Source: Acidobacteriota bacterium | GTDB taxonomy: Bacteria; Acidobacteriota; Vicinamibacteria; Fen-336 | NCBI GenBank assembly: GCA_022340585.1 | Contig: JAJDNS010000132.1 | Span: 1 to 64,000, forward strand | Length of the DNA stretch: 64,000 bases | Direction of reading: 5' to 3' | In this document: one piece after another, positions 43,812 through 52,103 of the stretch | Numbering within the stretch: the first letter of the stretch is position 1 | Layout: the number at the start of each line of letters is the position of its first letter | Made by a program: the position numbers and the translations under genes | The notes under the pieces: model-generated | What the model was told of the DNA's origin: nothing | Seen by the model: the letters and a program-made list of their open reading frames with translations, nothing else | Database searches by the model: none

Positions 43812-45362
43812 GTGCGAGTCGCCCCTCCTTCTCCCTCCTTCAGGCAGTGGGCCATCGTCGTGATGGTCTGCACCCTGGGATGTTCTGCCCTCGGGCTGAT
43901 GGGGGGACGGCAGCGGAACGCCGACCTCCTCAACTACCACCTCTACAACGGATACGCCTTTCTCGAGGGACGTCTCGACCAGGACCTGGCGCCGGCAGGG
44001 CCGTACACGTATCTGAATCCACTCCTCGACGCGGTTCACTACCTCGGCTACCGTCACGTCAAGCCGATCGTTTTCGTCGCCCTGCTCGCCGCCCTGCAGG
44101 GTCTCAACGTCGTGCTTGTATGGGCCATCGCCCGCCGAGTCCTCGGTGCGCACCGCCCCTGGCTGGCGGCCCTGGCAACCCTGCTCGCCGCTACGGGGCA
44201 GAACGCGGTTTCCCTTCTGGGAACACCATTCGGCGACAACACCGTATCGATTCCCGCCCTCGGGGCCCTTCTCCTCCTGATGGGTGCAAACCGGCCGGGA
44301 TACCGCCGAGTCTTCCTGGCCGCGGTGGCCGGGAGTGCCGCGGTCGGCCTGAAGCTCACCATGGCCGCCCCACACCTGGGGCTCGGCGCTCTGGTGGCGT
44401 GGATGGCCTGGCGGCAGCGGCGCCCCGGCCTGCTGGTCGCCTTTGGGCTGGGCAGCGCAGTCGGATGGGGTCTGATGAACGGCTGGTGGGCCCTTCAGCT
44501 GTGGCGTCGGTTCGGCAACCCCTTCTTTCCCGTCCTGAACGGCTTCTTCCGCTCGCCCTTCTCCGTCACGGGCTGGCTCGCGGACCCTCGCTGGCCGCCA
44601 CGCGAGATCCTGGACTGGCTGCGCCCTCCGCTCGATGCAGCCCTCGGCGTTTCTCACCGACTCCAGGAGGTCGGATTCCGGGACCCGCGCTTCCTCCTGG
44701 CGTTCCTCGCGTTCGTCCCCTTGGGCCTGCGGTCGCTGCACAGGACTCCAACGGCGGGCGGGGTCGCCGACTCGCCATGGCCTTCGGCCCGGGACCTCGG
44801 CATCTTCTGGTTGACGGCGTACGGAGCCTGGCTGGCCGTCTTCCACTACTACCGCTACGCCACGGTTCTGGAGCTGCTGGCACCGGTCCTTGCCCTGGCC
44901 CTGCTCGCCGAGGCGTGGCCCCGGCGGATCGCCGCAGTCGCTCCGGCGTTGGCGCTGGTCGTACTGCTGACCACCAGCGTGAGCCGATGGGCGCCGGACC
45001 GGGGGTGGCGCCCGGAATGGTTCCACCCTCGCCTACCAGCCGCCGCCAGCGAGCCCGGTCAACTGGTCCTCCTTCTCGACGCGACCACGAGCTTCGCCGT
45101 CCCCTTCTTTCCGCGGGAAACCACCTTCGTGGACCTGGCCTACCGCGCCGGGCACGGCCCTGCCATGCGGCAGGCGATCGCCGAGCGCCTGCTCCTCCAC
45201 GAGGGACCACTCCGGGCCCTCCAGCGGCAGCCCGCACACGGGGAGACTCTCGGAGATTACGGCCTGGCGGTGGTCGACGGAACCTGTGCAGCCGTCCGTC
45301 TCGGCCCCACCGGGGGCCCTCTCCAGCTGTGCCGCCTGTGTCGCACGCCACCTCCGCCGTAG
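43812..45362 (+). CDS. Polytopic membrane protein, possible GT-C/ArnT-like
   Basis: A 516-aa membrane protein with about 11 helices and a soluble tail from about residue 400. LLNYHLYNGYAFLEGRL in the first loop resembles the start of GT-C type proteins. No catalytic residue can be assigned. Start GTG 43812 is used; no ribosome site is obvious. Its stop is 15 nt from the convergent histidine kinase stop. The tail holds a CRLC pair near the end. Unrecognised beyond membrane topology. Confidence 0.6.
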   Translation: MRVAPPSPSFRQWAIVVMVCTLGCSALGLMGGRQRNADLLNYHLYNGYAFLEGRLDQDLAPAGPYTYLNPLLDAVHYLGYRHVKPIVFVALLAALQGLNVVLVWAIARRVLGAHRPWLAALATLLAATGQNAVSLLGTPFGDNTVSIPALGALLLLMGANRPGYRRVFLAAVAGSAAVGLKLTMAAPHLGLGALVAWMAWRQRRPGLLVAFGLGSAVGWGLMNGWWALQLWRRFGNPFFPVLNGFFRSPFSVTGWLADPRWPPREILDWLRPPLDAALGVSHRLQEVGFRDPRFLLAFLAFVPLGLRSLHRTPTAGGVADSPWPSARDLGIFWLTAYGAWLAVFHYYRYATVLELLAPVLALALLAEAWPRRIAAVAPALALVVLLTTSVSRWAPDRGWRPEWFHPRLPAAASEPGQLVLLLDATTSFAVPFFPRETTFVDLAYRAGHGPAMRQAIAERLLLHEGPLRALQRQPAHGETLGDYGLAVVDGTCAAVRLGPTGGPLQLCRLCRTPPPP

Positions 45363-45377
45363 GGAGTCGCGTGGGGA

Positions 45378-46946
45378 TCAGGAAGCCTCCCTGCCCGCGA
45401 TCTCGTCGCGCAGGGCCGCCGGAACGTTGAGGATGGGAAGCAGAACCGTGAACGTGGTGCCCTCGCCCTCCCGGCTGCTCACCCGGATGTCGCCCCCGTG
45501 GCTCCGGGCGATGCCCAGCGAGACGGAAAGGCCGAGCCCGGTGCCCCTCCCGGTCGACTTCGTGGTGAAGAACGGGTCGAAGATGGACTGGAGGATGTGC
45601 TCCGGGATGCCCGACCCGCTGTCGGTGACGTGGACCGCCAGGAACCCTCCCTCGACCTCGGTGTCACTCGAGATGTGGAGGGAGCCTCCCTCCGGCATTG
45701 CGTCGACCGCGTTGAGGACCAGGTTCACGAAGATCTGGCTGAGGTACTGGCGGTCGCCGTTCACGGGCGGAAGGTTCTCGGCGAGGTCGACGCTGGACTT
45801 GACCTTCGAGAGCTTCAGCTGGTTCGCGACGAGAGCGAGGGACTCGGCCACGATGTCCCGGACGTCCAGGTGGCCCATCTCCATCTCGCCCTCGCGGGCG
45901 AAATCCAGCAGGTTGCGCACGATCTTGCGGGACCTTTCTGCCTGCTCCTCCAGGTCCGCGATCATGTCCAGACGCTCCTCGTCGGAAAGCGTGCGGTAGT
46001 CCTCTTCGAGCATGGCCGCCGTCAGCATGATGTTGTTGATGGGGTTGTTGAGCTCATGGGCCACACCGGCGGTCAGGCGCCCCACCGCCCGCAGCTTGTG
46101 GGACTGGACCATGACCTGGTGGCGGTGCTCCACCTCGCGGGTCATGTGGTTGAGGGCCACCACGAGGTTCGTGAACTCGTCCCGGTACTTGCGCACCGGG
46201 CTGATCGACAGGTCCCCCTCTCCGATCCGCTTCGTGAGCTCCATGAGCCGGTTCAGCCGCTGGATGATGTGCCGCGAGAGAAAGTCGGCGCTGTAGACCG
46301 AGAGCAGCAGGATACCCAGGAGCAGCGCCACCGGGACGCCCTTGCTGACCCGAAGCAAGGTGCGCACGGTATTGCGCTCCCTCTGGGCGAGCTCCAGGGC
46401 CGACGAGACGAGCTCCGCCCCGTGGGTCCGGAGCGTCGCCTCGATCTCGGCTCGCCGCGCCGCGCCCTCCTCCGAGTTCGTGCCATCGACGGACCGCAGC
46501 TGCACCATGAGCTCGCGGTACACCCGCAGATGCTCCTCCAGCCTCTCGAAGGAGGTCAGCCCCACGATCGCCCCGAACTCCGTCTTCGAGGACGAGAGGT
46601 GGCCATCGGCGGTTTCGATGTGGAGGAGGACGTCCTCGAGGTTCGTCCCGTAGAGGAAGTAGTTCTTCTCGAACCTTCGGGCCTGCAGGATCTCGTTGTT
46701 GAACTGGTCGGCGATCTCGATGAACTGCAGGCGTGTCTGGAGGCGCGAGAGGATCACCCACGTTCCGATCGCGGTTCCCGCGCTGAGTACGAAGAAGAGC
46801 AGGAAGACGAGGGCCAGACGCGCCCGGATGCTGAAGCCCGGGCGCTCCAGCAGCGCCTTGTCGACCTTGAGGGTCAGGTCCTCGTCCGCGCTCGCCAGTC
46901 CCAGGGAGTTCACCCCGTCCAGCCCTGTGGGCCCATCGTTCTGCAT
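45378..46946 (-). CDS. Membrane histidine kinase with HAMP domain
   Basis: A 522-aa sensor kinase. TM1 is at about residues 43-65 (RLALVFLLFFVLSAGTAIG), a helical periplasmic sensor of about 150 residues follows, TM2 is at about 218-238 (PVALLLGILLLSVYS), then HAMP (LNRLMELTKRIGEGDLS). The HisKA box AGVAHELNNPINN has H297; the ATPase has VNLVLNAVDAMPEGG, DSGSGIP and GRGTGLGLS. It is the last gene of the minus-strand operon; its ATG shares one base with the preceding stop. The response regulator is two genes upstream, probably its partner. Confidence 0.92.
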   Translation of the reverse strand: MQNDGPTGLDGVNSLGLASADEDLTLKVDKALLERPGFSIRARLALVFLLFFVLSAGTAIGTWVILSRLQTRLQFIEIADQFNNEILQARRFEKNYFLYGTNLEDVLLHIETADGHLSSSKTEFGAIVGLTSFERLEEHLRVYRELMVQLRSVDGTNSEEGAARRAEIEATLRTHGAELVSSALELAQRERNTVRTLLRVSKGVPVALLLGILLLSVYSADFLSRHIIQRLNRLMELTKRIGEGDLSISPVRKYRDEFTNLVVALNHMTREVEHRHQVMVQSHKLRAVGRLTAGVAHELNNPINNIMLTAAMLEEDYRTLSDEERLDMIADLEEQAERSRKIVRNLLDFAREGEMEMGHLDVRDIVAESLALVANQLKLSKVKSSVDLAENLPPVNGDRQYLSQIFVNLVLNAVDAMPEGGSLHISSDTEVEGGFLAVHVTDSGSGIPEHILQSIFDPFFTTKSTGRGTGLGLSVSLGIARSHGGDIRVSSREGEGTTFTVLLPILNVPAALRDEIAGREAS

Positions 46947-49372
46947 CACGCGAACTCCTCGTACCGCCCGGCAAGGAAATGCTCCACGAAGTCGATGACC
47001 GTCTTCTCCGAGCGCAGCAGCATGTCGAGCTGGCGCGCGCAGCCCATGAGCCGGCCCAGGGTCTCGAGCGCGGCTTCCGAGGCCGCGGCCGGGTACCGCC
47101 GAAGCCGTGCGGCCACCAGGTCTCCCCGACACTCGACCACGAAGCGCGACTGCTGGAGGACCTCGGCCAGGAACCGGGCCCGCAGGTTCCGCTGGTCCCG
47201 GCTCGCACCACCGCCCCAGAACCGGAAGCTGACGTAGTTGGACTCGGGGGTCTCCCCCACCACCGAGTCGATCATGGCGTAGTGGTAGGCGAGGCGGGCG
47301 TTGAAGTTGACGTATCCCGCCGCCACGACGAGGTAGGCAGCCCCGCCCAGGCTCTCCGCACCGCGGTCGGCCTCGACGAGGGATGACGAGACCACCGAGG
47401 CGAAGCCCCTCAGGTCGACCTGGCGCCTCCCGCTCCAGGCGACGCCCGGCGCCGTCATGCCGCGCCACAGGGCCTGGAAGGGCCGCGAGAGCACCTGCCC
47501 AGGCTCCACATCCCGGGCCGCCGCCGCCCCGGAAGGCAAGCCGCCGCCAGCGTCGAGAACCCATGCGCCGTCGGGGAGCGGGGCCCCGGTCAGACGCCGG
47601 GCCCCGGATTGGGGGGCGTCGCTCCGCCACTGTCCCTCCTCGAAGAGGGCGGACACGCCCCGCTCGTGGCAGAAGCGCACGACGTCGTGGATTGAGTGAC
47701 AGCCCTTCGGCCGAAACGACGGGGCTTTCGGGTCCGTGAGAGCGAGATGCAGGACGAGGCGGTGCAGTGGGCTGCGAGCCCCGGACCGCAGCTCCCGGGA
47801 ACGGCGGCGGGTCTCCTTCCCCTCCGCGGGCCACGCCTCGCCGAGGTAGACCTCGCAGCAGGTGGCGTCGAGGGAGACAATGCCGCCACGCGGCAACCGG
47901 GTAGTCGCCTCCGGCAGTCCGAAGACGCTCGGGATACCGAACTCCCGCGCCAACGCGGCCAGGTGGCCGGCGACGCTGCCGTGCTCGGCCACCAGACCGT
48001 CGACCCTCGGGAGCAGGTAGCCCAGCTCAGGTGCCGCCTGCGGCACCACGAGGATGGTGGCCTCCGTGGTCGAGCCGGCGTTCACCACCGCCTCCGGGAC
48101 TGAGACCACACCCACGGCGCGCCCTCCGACGACGGTGGCCCCGCCCCGGGCCAGGCCGTCGAACGCGGGCCCGGGAACCTGCTCCCGGGTGGAGGGCACG
48201 GAGACCAGGGGACGGGCCTGGAGAAGCCACGGTCGTCCGTCGTCCTCGATGGCCCACTCGACGTCGAGCGCCTCGCCGAAGACCGTCTCCGCCGCGAGGC
48301 CGAGGCGGGCGAGGGCCGCGAGCTCCGCGTCGGGGAGGATCGAGGCCCCTCCCGCGACCATCCCGAGAGTCTTCCTCGAGACGACGGCCGTCTCCGGGTC
48401 CACCCTCCCGGCGACGAGATCCGGGGCCAGGCCCCGGACGGCACCCACCAGCATTCGCTCCTCCCGCGGCGCCGACGGATCCCGGGTGTACAGGACACCA
48501 GCCGAGGCGGCGGGCACCATGGGCATGAGCAGGACGGCCATCGGGGTGGTCAGCTCGAACAGACCGCACGCGTGTCGATAGCGGAACACGTGCTCCGAGA
48601 AGTTGCCGGCGACCACCCGACGCCAGGCCGACGTCAGCTCGGCTTTCGGAACGTGCAACAGGGTCTCGAACTGGCCCGCGAAGCTGAACGGCCCGTCTTC
48701 GCCCACCGCGCTGGAGCGCACCGCCCAGGAACGGTCGCTGGGCACTGCCGCGGCCTGTGCCCGGATCGCCTCGTCGATCTCCCCCGGGATCGGGGCATCG
48801 AGCACGAGCGCTCGAGCCTCGGCGGCGAGGGCGCCCAGCCGACTGTCGTCGGTCGCCAGATCGAGACCCTTCATCAGCTCGCGCAGGCGGGCACCGGTCT
48901 GTCCGTGGGCCAGAAGTCGCGCTTCGGCCGCGGTGGTGACCACGAAGCCGTCAGGGACCCGGTCCGGAAGACGCTCCCGGAGCGCGCCGAGCCGGGCCGC
49001 CTTGCCCCCGACCAGTGGCTGCTCCTCGAAACCGCACACGGAGAGAGGAACGACCACCGGGTCGGCGTGCAGGCGTCGGCGTCCCTCGTCGAGGACGCCG
49101 CGGACCTCGGTCTCGATGCCGTCGAGGACCCCGTAGAGCTTCCGGTAGCGGTCGCCCGAGAGGATGTTCAGGGTCTGTGACTGGAGCAGCGTGGCCTCGA
49201 GGAGGCGCCGGGTCCGCGTCCGCACCACTGGATCCCCGGGCACGAGCAGGCGCAGGTCGAGCTGGATCTCGGCCAGGAGCTCGAGCAGCTGGCCGTTGCG
49301 ATCGAGCAGGTCGCGCAGGGCCTCGTGACGCGCTCTCGGGCCCGCGGTGGAGCTGGCCTCGGCCCCGGTCAT
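46946..49372 (-). CDS. PEP synthase/pyruvate phosphate dikinase-like protein
   Basis: An 808-aa protein. After a helical N-terminus (about 1-110), a PPDK_N nucleotide-binding domain spans about 115-395 (VGGKAARLGAL, SWAVRSSAVGEDGPFSFAGQFET, the latter diagnostic; EWAIEDDGRPWLLQARPL). The mobile phosphohistidine domain follows: VAEHGSVAGHLAALAREFG with H470 as the likely phosphorylated residue. The C-terminal 300 residues are not the usual PEP/pyruvate barrel and are unrecognised. It therefore probably phosphorylates a target other than pyruvate or acts as a signalling phosphotransferase, in keeping with its place between a response regulator and a histidine kinase. Confidence 0.83.
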   Translation of the reverse strand: MTGAEASSTAGPRARHEALRDLLDRNGQLLELLAEIQLDLRLLVPGDPVVRTRTRRLLEATLLQSQTLNILSGDRYRKLYGVLDGIETEVRGVLDEGRRRLHADPVVVPLSVCGFEEQPLVGGKAARLGALRERLPDRVPDGFVVTTAAEARLLAHGQTGARLRELMKGLDLATDDSRLGALAAEARALVLDAPIPGEIDEAIRAQAAAVPSDRSWAVRSSAVGEDGPFSFAGQFETLLHVPKAELTSAWRRVVAGNFSEHVFRYRHACGLFELTTPMAVLLMPMVPAASAGVLYTRDPSAPREERMLVGAVRGLAPDLVAGRVDPETAVVSRKTLGMVAGGASILPDAELAALARLGLAAETVFGEALDVEWAIEDDGRPWLLQARPLVSVPSTREQVPGPAFDGLARGGATVVGGRAVGVVSVPEAVVNAGSTTEATILVVPQAAPELGYLLPRVDGLVAEHGSVAGHLAALAREFGIPSVFGLPEATTRLPRGGIVSLDATCCEVYLGEAWPAEGKETRRRSRELRSGARSPLHRLVLHLALTDPKAPSFRPKGCHSIHDVVRFCHERGVSALFEEGQWRSDAPQSGARRLTGAPLPDGAWVLDAGGGLPSGAAAARDVEPGQVLSRPFQALWRGMTAPGVAWSGRRQVDLRGFASVVSSSLVEADRGAESLGGAAYLVVAAGYVNFNARLAYHYAMIDSVVGETPESNYVSFRFWGGGASRDQRNLRARFLAEVLQQSRFVVECRGDLVAARLRRYPAAASEAALETLGRLMGCARQLDMLLRSEKTVIDFVEHFLAGRYEEFA

Positions 49373-49387
49373 CCCTGTGCTCCCGCT

Positions 49388-49768
49388 TCAGCCCTCCAGG
49401 GCTTCGGCCGCCTTCTGGATCACCTGGCGCAGGTCGTCGGGCTTGAAGGGCTTCGCGATGAAGTCGAATGCCCCCTTGGCGAGGGCCTCCCGCGCCACCT
49501 CGACCGTTGCGTAGCCGGTGATCACGATGACCTTCGTCCGCGCCGACCGCTCCAGCACGCGCTCGAGCACCTGGATGCCGTCCACCTCCTCCATGCGCAC
49601 GTCGGTCACGATGACGTCGAAGTCCCTTTCGTCCAGGCGGCGCAACGCCAGCCGGCTGTCCTCGAAGACCTCCACCTCGTGACCGTTCTTCTCGAGCGCC
49701 GTCTTGAGCCGCTTGCCCACGATGGGCTCGTCGTCCAGGACGAGAATCTGCAGGTTGTCCTTGCTCAT
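49388..49768 (-). CDS. Single-domain response regulator
   Basis: A 126-aa receiver domain with no output domain. The acidic pocket is D12/D13 (LDDEP), the phosphorylated residue D56 (VTDVRM), the switch Thr in VITGYA and the Lys in AKPFKPDD. Its ATG overlaps the stop of the hypothetical gene upstream (ATGA). It would relay phosphate from the kinase at the end of the operon, perhaps to regulate the PEP-synthase-like protein. Confidence 0.93.
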   Translation of the reverse strand: MSKDNLQILVLDDEPIVGKRLKTALEKNGHEVEVFEDSRLALRRLDERDFDVIVTDVRMEEVDGIQVLERVLERSARTKVIVITGYATVEVAREALAKGAFDFIAKPFKPDDLRQVIQKAAEALEG

Positions 49769-50970
49769 CTTCTCCACACTCCTGATGGCGTCCGGCTGAG
49801 CGGTCGACGGGGGACCCGGGAGGCGCTCGGCGGGTCGAGGAGGAGCGTCTCGAGAGACCGCCCCATCCGGCCCAGGACGTCTCGGGTGTCGTCCGGGGTC
49901 TGGCCGCTCATCCAGCCCGTCGTCCCCACACCGAGGTCGAGCCGACGAAACCCGCTCTGGGCGAGGACCCTCTCCAGCCCCTCCGCGCGTCTCACGGGCT
50001 TGCCCCTGCCAAGGACACGATCGCCATGGCGGGATCGTGTCCTCCGGCCGCTGGCCGGTTCGGTCCTCAGGGCGCAGTAGACGAAGTTGGCCACGGCGTG
50101 GTCCTCCAGCCGGGCGTCGACGAGGAGTGCCCCCGTCGGCCAGTTGAGGGCGACGGTCGAGCGGCCCGCGCCGAGGACGGCGAGGGCGAAGGACCCCGGC
50201 TCGGGTGACGCCGAGGAGCGCCGCCTGCGGTCCGACGTCACGAGGGGCCCGAGGAGCGCTCGCAGGGGCGCGGAGGTGACCCGCTCCCAGCCCACGCTCG
50301 AGCCCCACGCGCGGTGGGCGGGAGCCACGCCCCCTCCCGAGTCTACGACCCTGACCGGGGCCGGGAAGCCTGATCCCACCAGGGTCGAGCCCGCGCGCCG
50401 GCCCCACGATCGGAAGTGGAGGCCTTCGAACGACCGCAGCGCCCGCTCGTGGGCCTCCTGCACCACCTCGGCCAGCCGGGGCACCGTCGGAGATGACTCC
50501 GAACCCGGGGCCGGGTCGGCAGTGAGCGCCAGGCGCCGGATCGCGGCGCGCAGAGCCTGGTACTCGGGTTCTTCTACGTGTTCCCTCTCCGCGCCGTTCT
50601 CGCCCGACTCCGGCGGCACTGCGGTCGCCCCCTCGTCGCCCCGGGGGGACCGAGTCGACATCAGCCGGTCGAGGTCGGCGCGGACGCCATCGAGACGGGC
50701 ATGGAGCTCGGCGGAGTGGTCGCCGGTGAGCACGGCCGAATCGAAGACGATCTCGCGGGCTCGGTCCAGCGTCCGCCCGACGAACGAGGCCACGTAGCTC
50801 CGGTCCAGGATCCACTCCCCCCCGAGCTTGTCGGACGCGTCGTCGCTCAGCTCGACGAGGCGGAGGAGGCTCCCGATCAGCCGCCCGAAGCGCACCTGGT
50901 GCAGCTTGTGACGCGCGCTCCGCGGAGGGCCCGCCAGTACCCGGCCAAGCAGTCCCGAGATTCGTGACAC
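49765..50970 (-). CDS. Hypothetical protein carrying an in-frame REP-like insertion
   Basis: A 401-aa soluble protein, not recognised. The N-terminal 110 residues are helical (HKLHQVRFGRLIGSLLRL, GEWILDRSYVASFVGR); the middle is low in structure signals; a central beta-rich region (VTSAPLRALLGPL, FALAVLGAGRSTVALNW) may fold. Residues about 301-320 (RTEPASGRRTRSRHGDRVLG) are encoded by a copy of the dispersed two-hairpin repeat, so that part is probably a late insertion. It lies between the TauE/SafE permease and the response regulator genes, so a role in the same signalling system is likely. Confidence 0.7.
   Translation of the reverse strand: MSRISGLLGRVLAGPPRSARHKLHQVRFGRLIGSLLRLVELSDDASDKLGGEWILDRSYVASFVGRTLDRAREIVFDSAVLTGDHSAELHARLDGVRADLDRLMSTRSPRGDEGATAVPPESGENGAEREHVEEPEYQALRAAIRRLALTADPAPGSESSPTVPRLAEVVQEAHERALRSFEGLHFRSWGRRAGSTLVGSGFPAPVRVVDSGGGVAPAHRAWGSSVGWERVTSAPLRALLGPLVTSDRRRRSSASPEPGSFALAVLGAGRSTVALNWPTGALLVDARLEDHAVANFVYCALRTEPASGRRTRSRHGDRVLGRGKPVRRAEGLERVLAQSGFRRLDLGVGTTGWMSGQTPDDTRDVLGRMGRSLETLLLDPPSASRVPRRPLSRTPSGVWRR
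50012..50068 (-). repeat. Two-hairpin REP-like repeat, copy 2 (inside a gene)
   Basis: Read on the minus strand it is GAGGACCGAACCGGCC, AGC, GGCCGG, then the GGACACGAT...ATCGTGTCC hairpin with CGCCATGGCG at the tip. Against copy 1 it lacks the 11 nt between the hairpins. It is read through in frame in the hypothetical gene. Confidence 0.65.
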
Positions 50971-50990
50971 GCGGCCTCCCCTGGCGATCG

Positions 50991-52088
50991 CTAGGGCGTC
51001 GCGCTCGGCGCGGTGACGGCGGCGGCGAGGCTCTGGCGAACCTGCCGCTGCCTCCGGAAGGCCACGATCACGTTGAACAGGATCACACCCACTCCGGCGA
51101 CCCCGGCGGCCATCAGGAGGAACTTGCTGGCCTGGTTGAGGGGGACGTCCCAGGCGGGGTCGAGCTGGATGAAGCCGAGCTGGCGCAGGTAGATGGGCAC
51201 CGCGACCCCCCGGGAGAGAACGCAGATCAGGATCACCAGGCTGGTCACCAGTCGGATGACCACTTCCTTGACGACCTTCGTGCCATAGGCCCCGACGTAG
51301 ATGCCGAAGAGCGACCCCGCGTACAGCAGCATCGTGAGGCGCAGGTCCACGAAGCCCGCGAAGACGTAGTTCAGCGCCCCGAAGGCCCCCATGAACATGG
51401 CCAGGAACAGCTCGGTACCCGTGGCCACCGCCGTCGGCACGCCGAAGACGTAGATCATCGCGGGGACCCCGATGAAGCCGCCGACGCCGATCGTCCCCGC
51501 GAGGTAGCCGGTGGCCAGACCCACCGCCATCAGGACCCAGAGCGAGACCCTGACGTCCGAGACGGGAAAGTGGATGAGGGGGAAGAGCCGCAGCTTCGAC
51601 AGCGCCTCCGCAATCCTCAGGGAGGGACCGGCGGAGTCGTCCGAGGACTGCAGGATGTCCCTCAGCATGCTCAGGGCCACCAGCGAGAGGATGCAGACGA
51701 AGACCAGGCTGATGTAGAGATTGGCGGCCGCGCCCTTGGCTTGGCCGTGGCTGTCTCCCATGGCGAACAAGGAGCTGTTGATCCAGACCGCGAGGCGGAT
51801 GCCCGCGAAGGAGGTCAGGACCAGGAAGACGCCGAGCTTCCGGTCGACGTTGCCCATCTCCCCGTGCTTGCGGGCCCCCATCATGGCCTTTCCGAACTTG
51901 TGGGTGATGTTGCTCCCGACCGCGATCACCCCGGGCACTCCGAGGTTCATCATTCCGGGGGTCATGAAGAACGCACCCCCGCTACCGATGAAGCCGCTCA
52001 GGGTCCCGCCGATGAAGCCCAGCAACACGACCTGAAGGGCGTCTCCGAGCCCGAGAGTGATGAAGTCCTTGTAGATGAGCTCAGGCAA
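50991..52088 (-). CDS. TauE/SafE (TSUP) family permease
   Basis: A 365-aa inner-membrane protein with about 8 helices. Both inverted-repeat signatures are present: GGTLSGFIGSGGAFFMTPGM near residue 28 and LAGTIGVGGFIGVPAMIYVFG near 195, each with the Gly-rich loop that forms the pore. The family exports sulfite, sulfonates or thiosulfate-type anions. It starts 15 nt after the cytidylate-kinase-like gene. The substrate and its link to signalling are unknown. Confidence 0.88.
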   Translation of the reverse strand: MPELIYKDFITLGLGDALQVVLLGFIGGTLSGFIGSGGAFFMTPGMMNLGVPGVIAVGSNITHKFGKAMMGARKHGEMGNVDRKLGVFLVLTSFAGIRLAVWINSSLFAMGDSHGQAKGAAANLYISLVFVCILSLVALSMLRDILQSSDDSAGPSLRIAEALSKLRLFPLIHFPVSDVRVSLWVLMAVGLATGYLAGTIGVGGFIGVPAMIYVFGVPTAVATGTELFLAMFMGAFGALNYVFAGFVDLRLTMLLYAGSLFGIYVGAYGTKVVKEVVIRLVTSLVILICVLSRGVAVPIYLRQLGFIQLDPAWDVPLNQASKFLLMAAGVAGVGVILFNVIVAFRRQRQVRQSLAAAVTAPSATP

Positions 52089-52103
52089 GCGACTCCCTCC
52101 TTG

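Noticed and set aside
42060..45026. Minus-strand frame of 988 codons over the CE2 domain and the membrane protein gene
   Set aside because: Composition rich in Arg, Gly, Ala and His with no domain; the plus strand has clear domains and signals.
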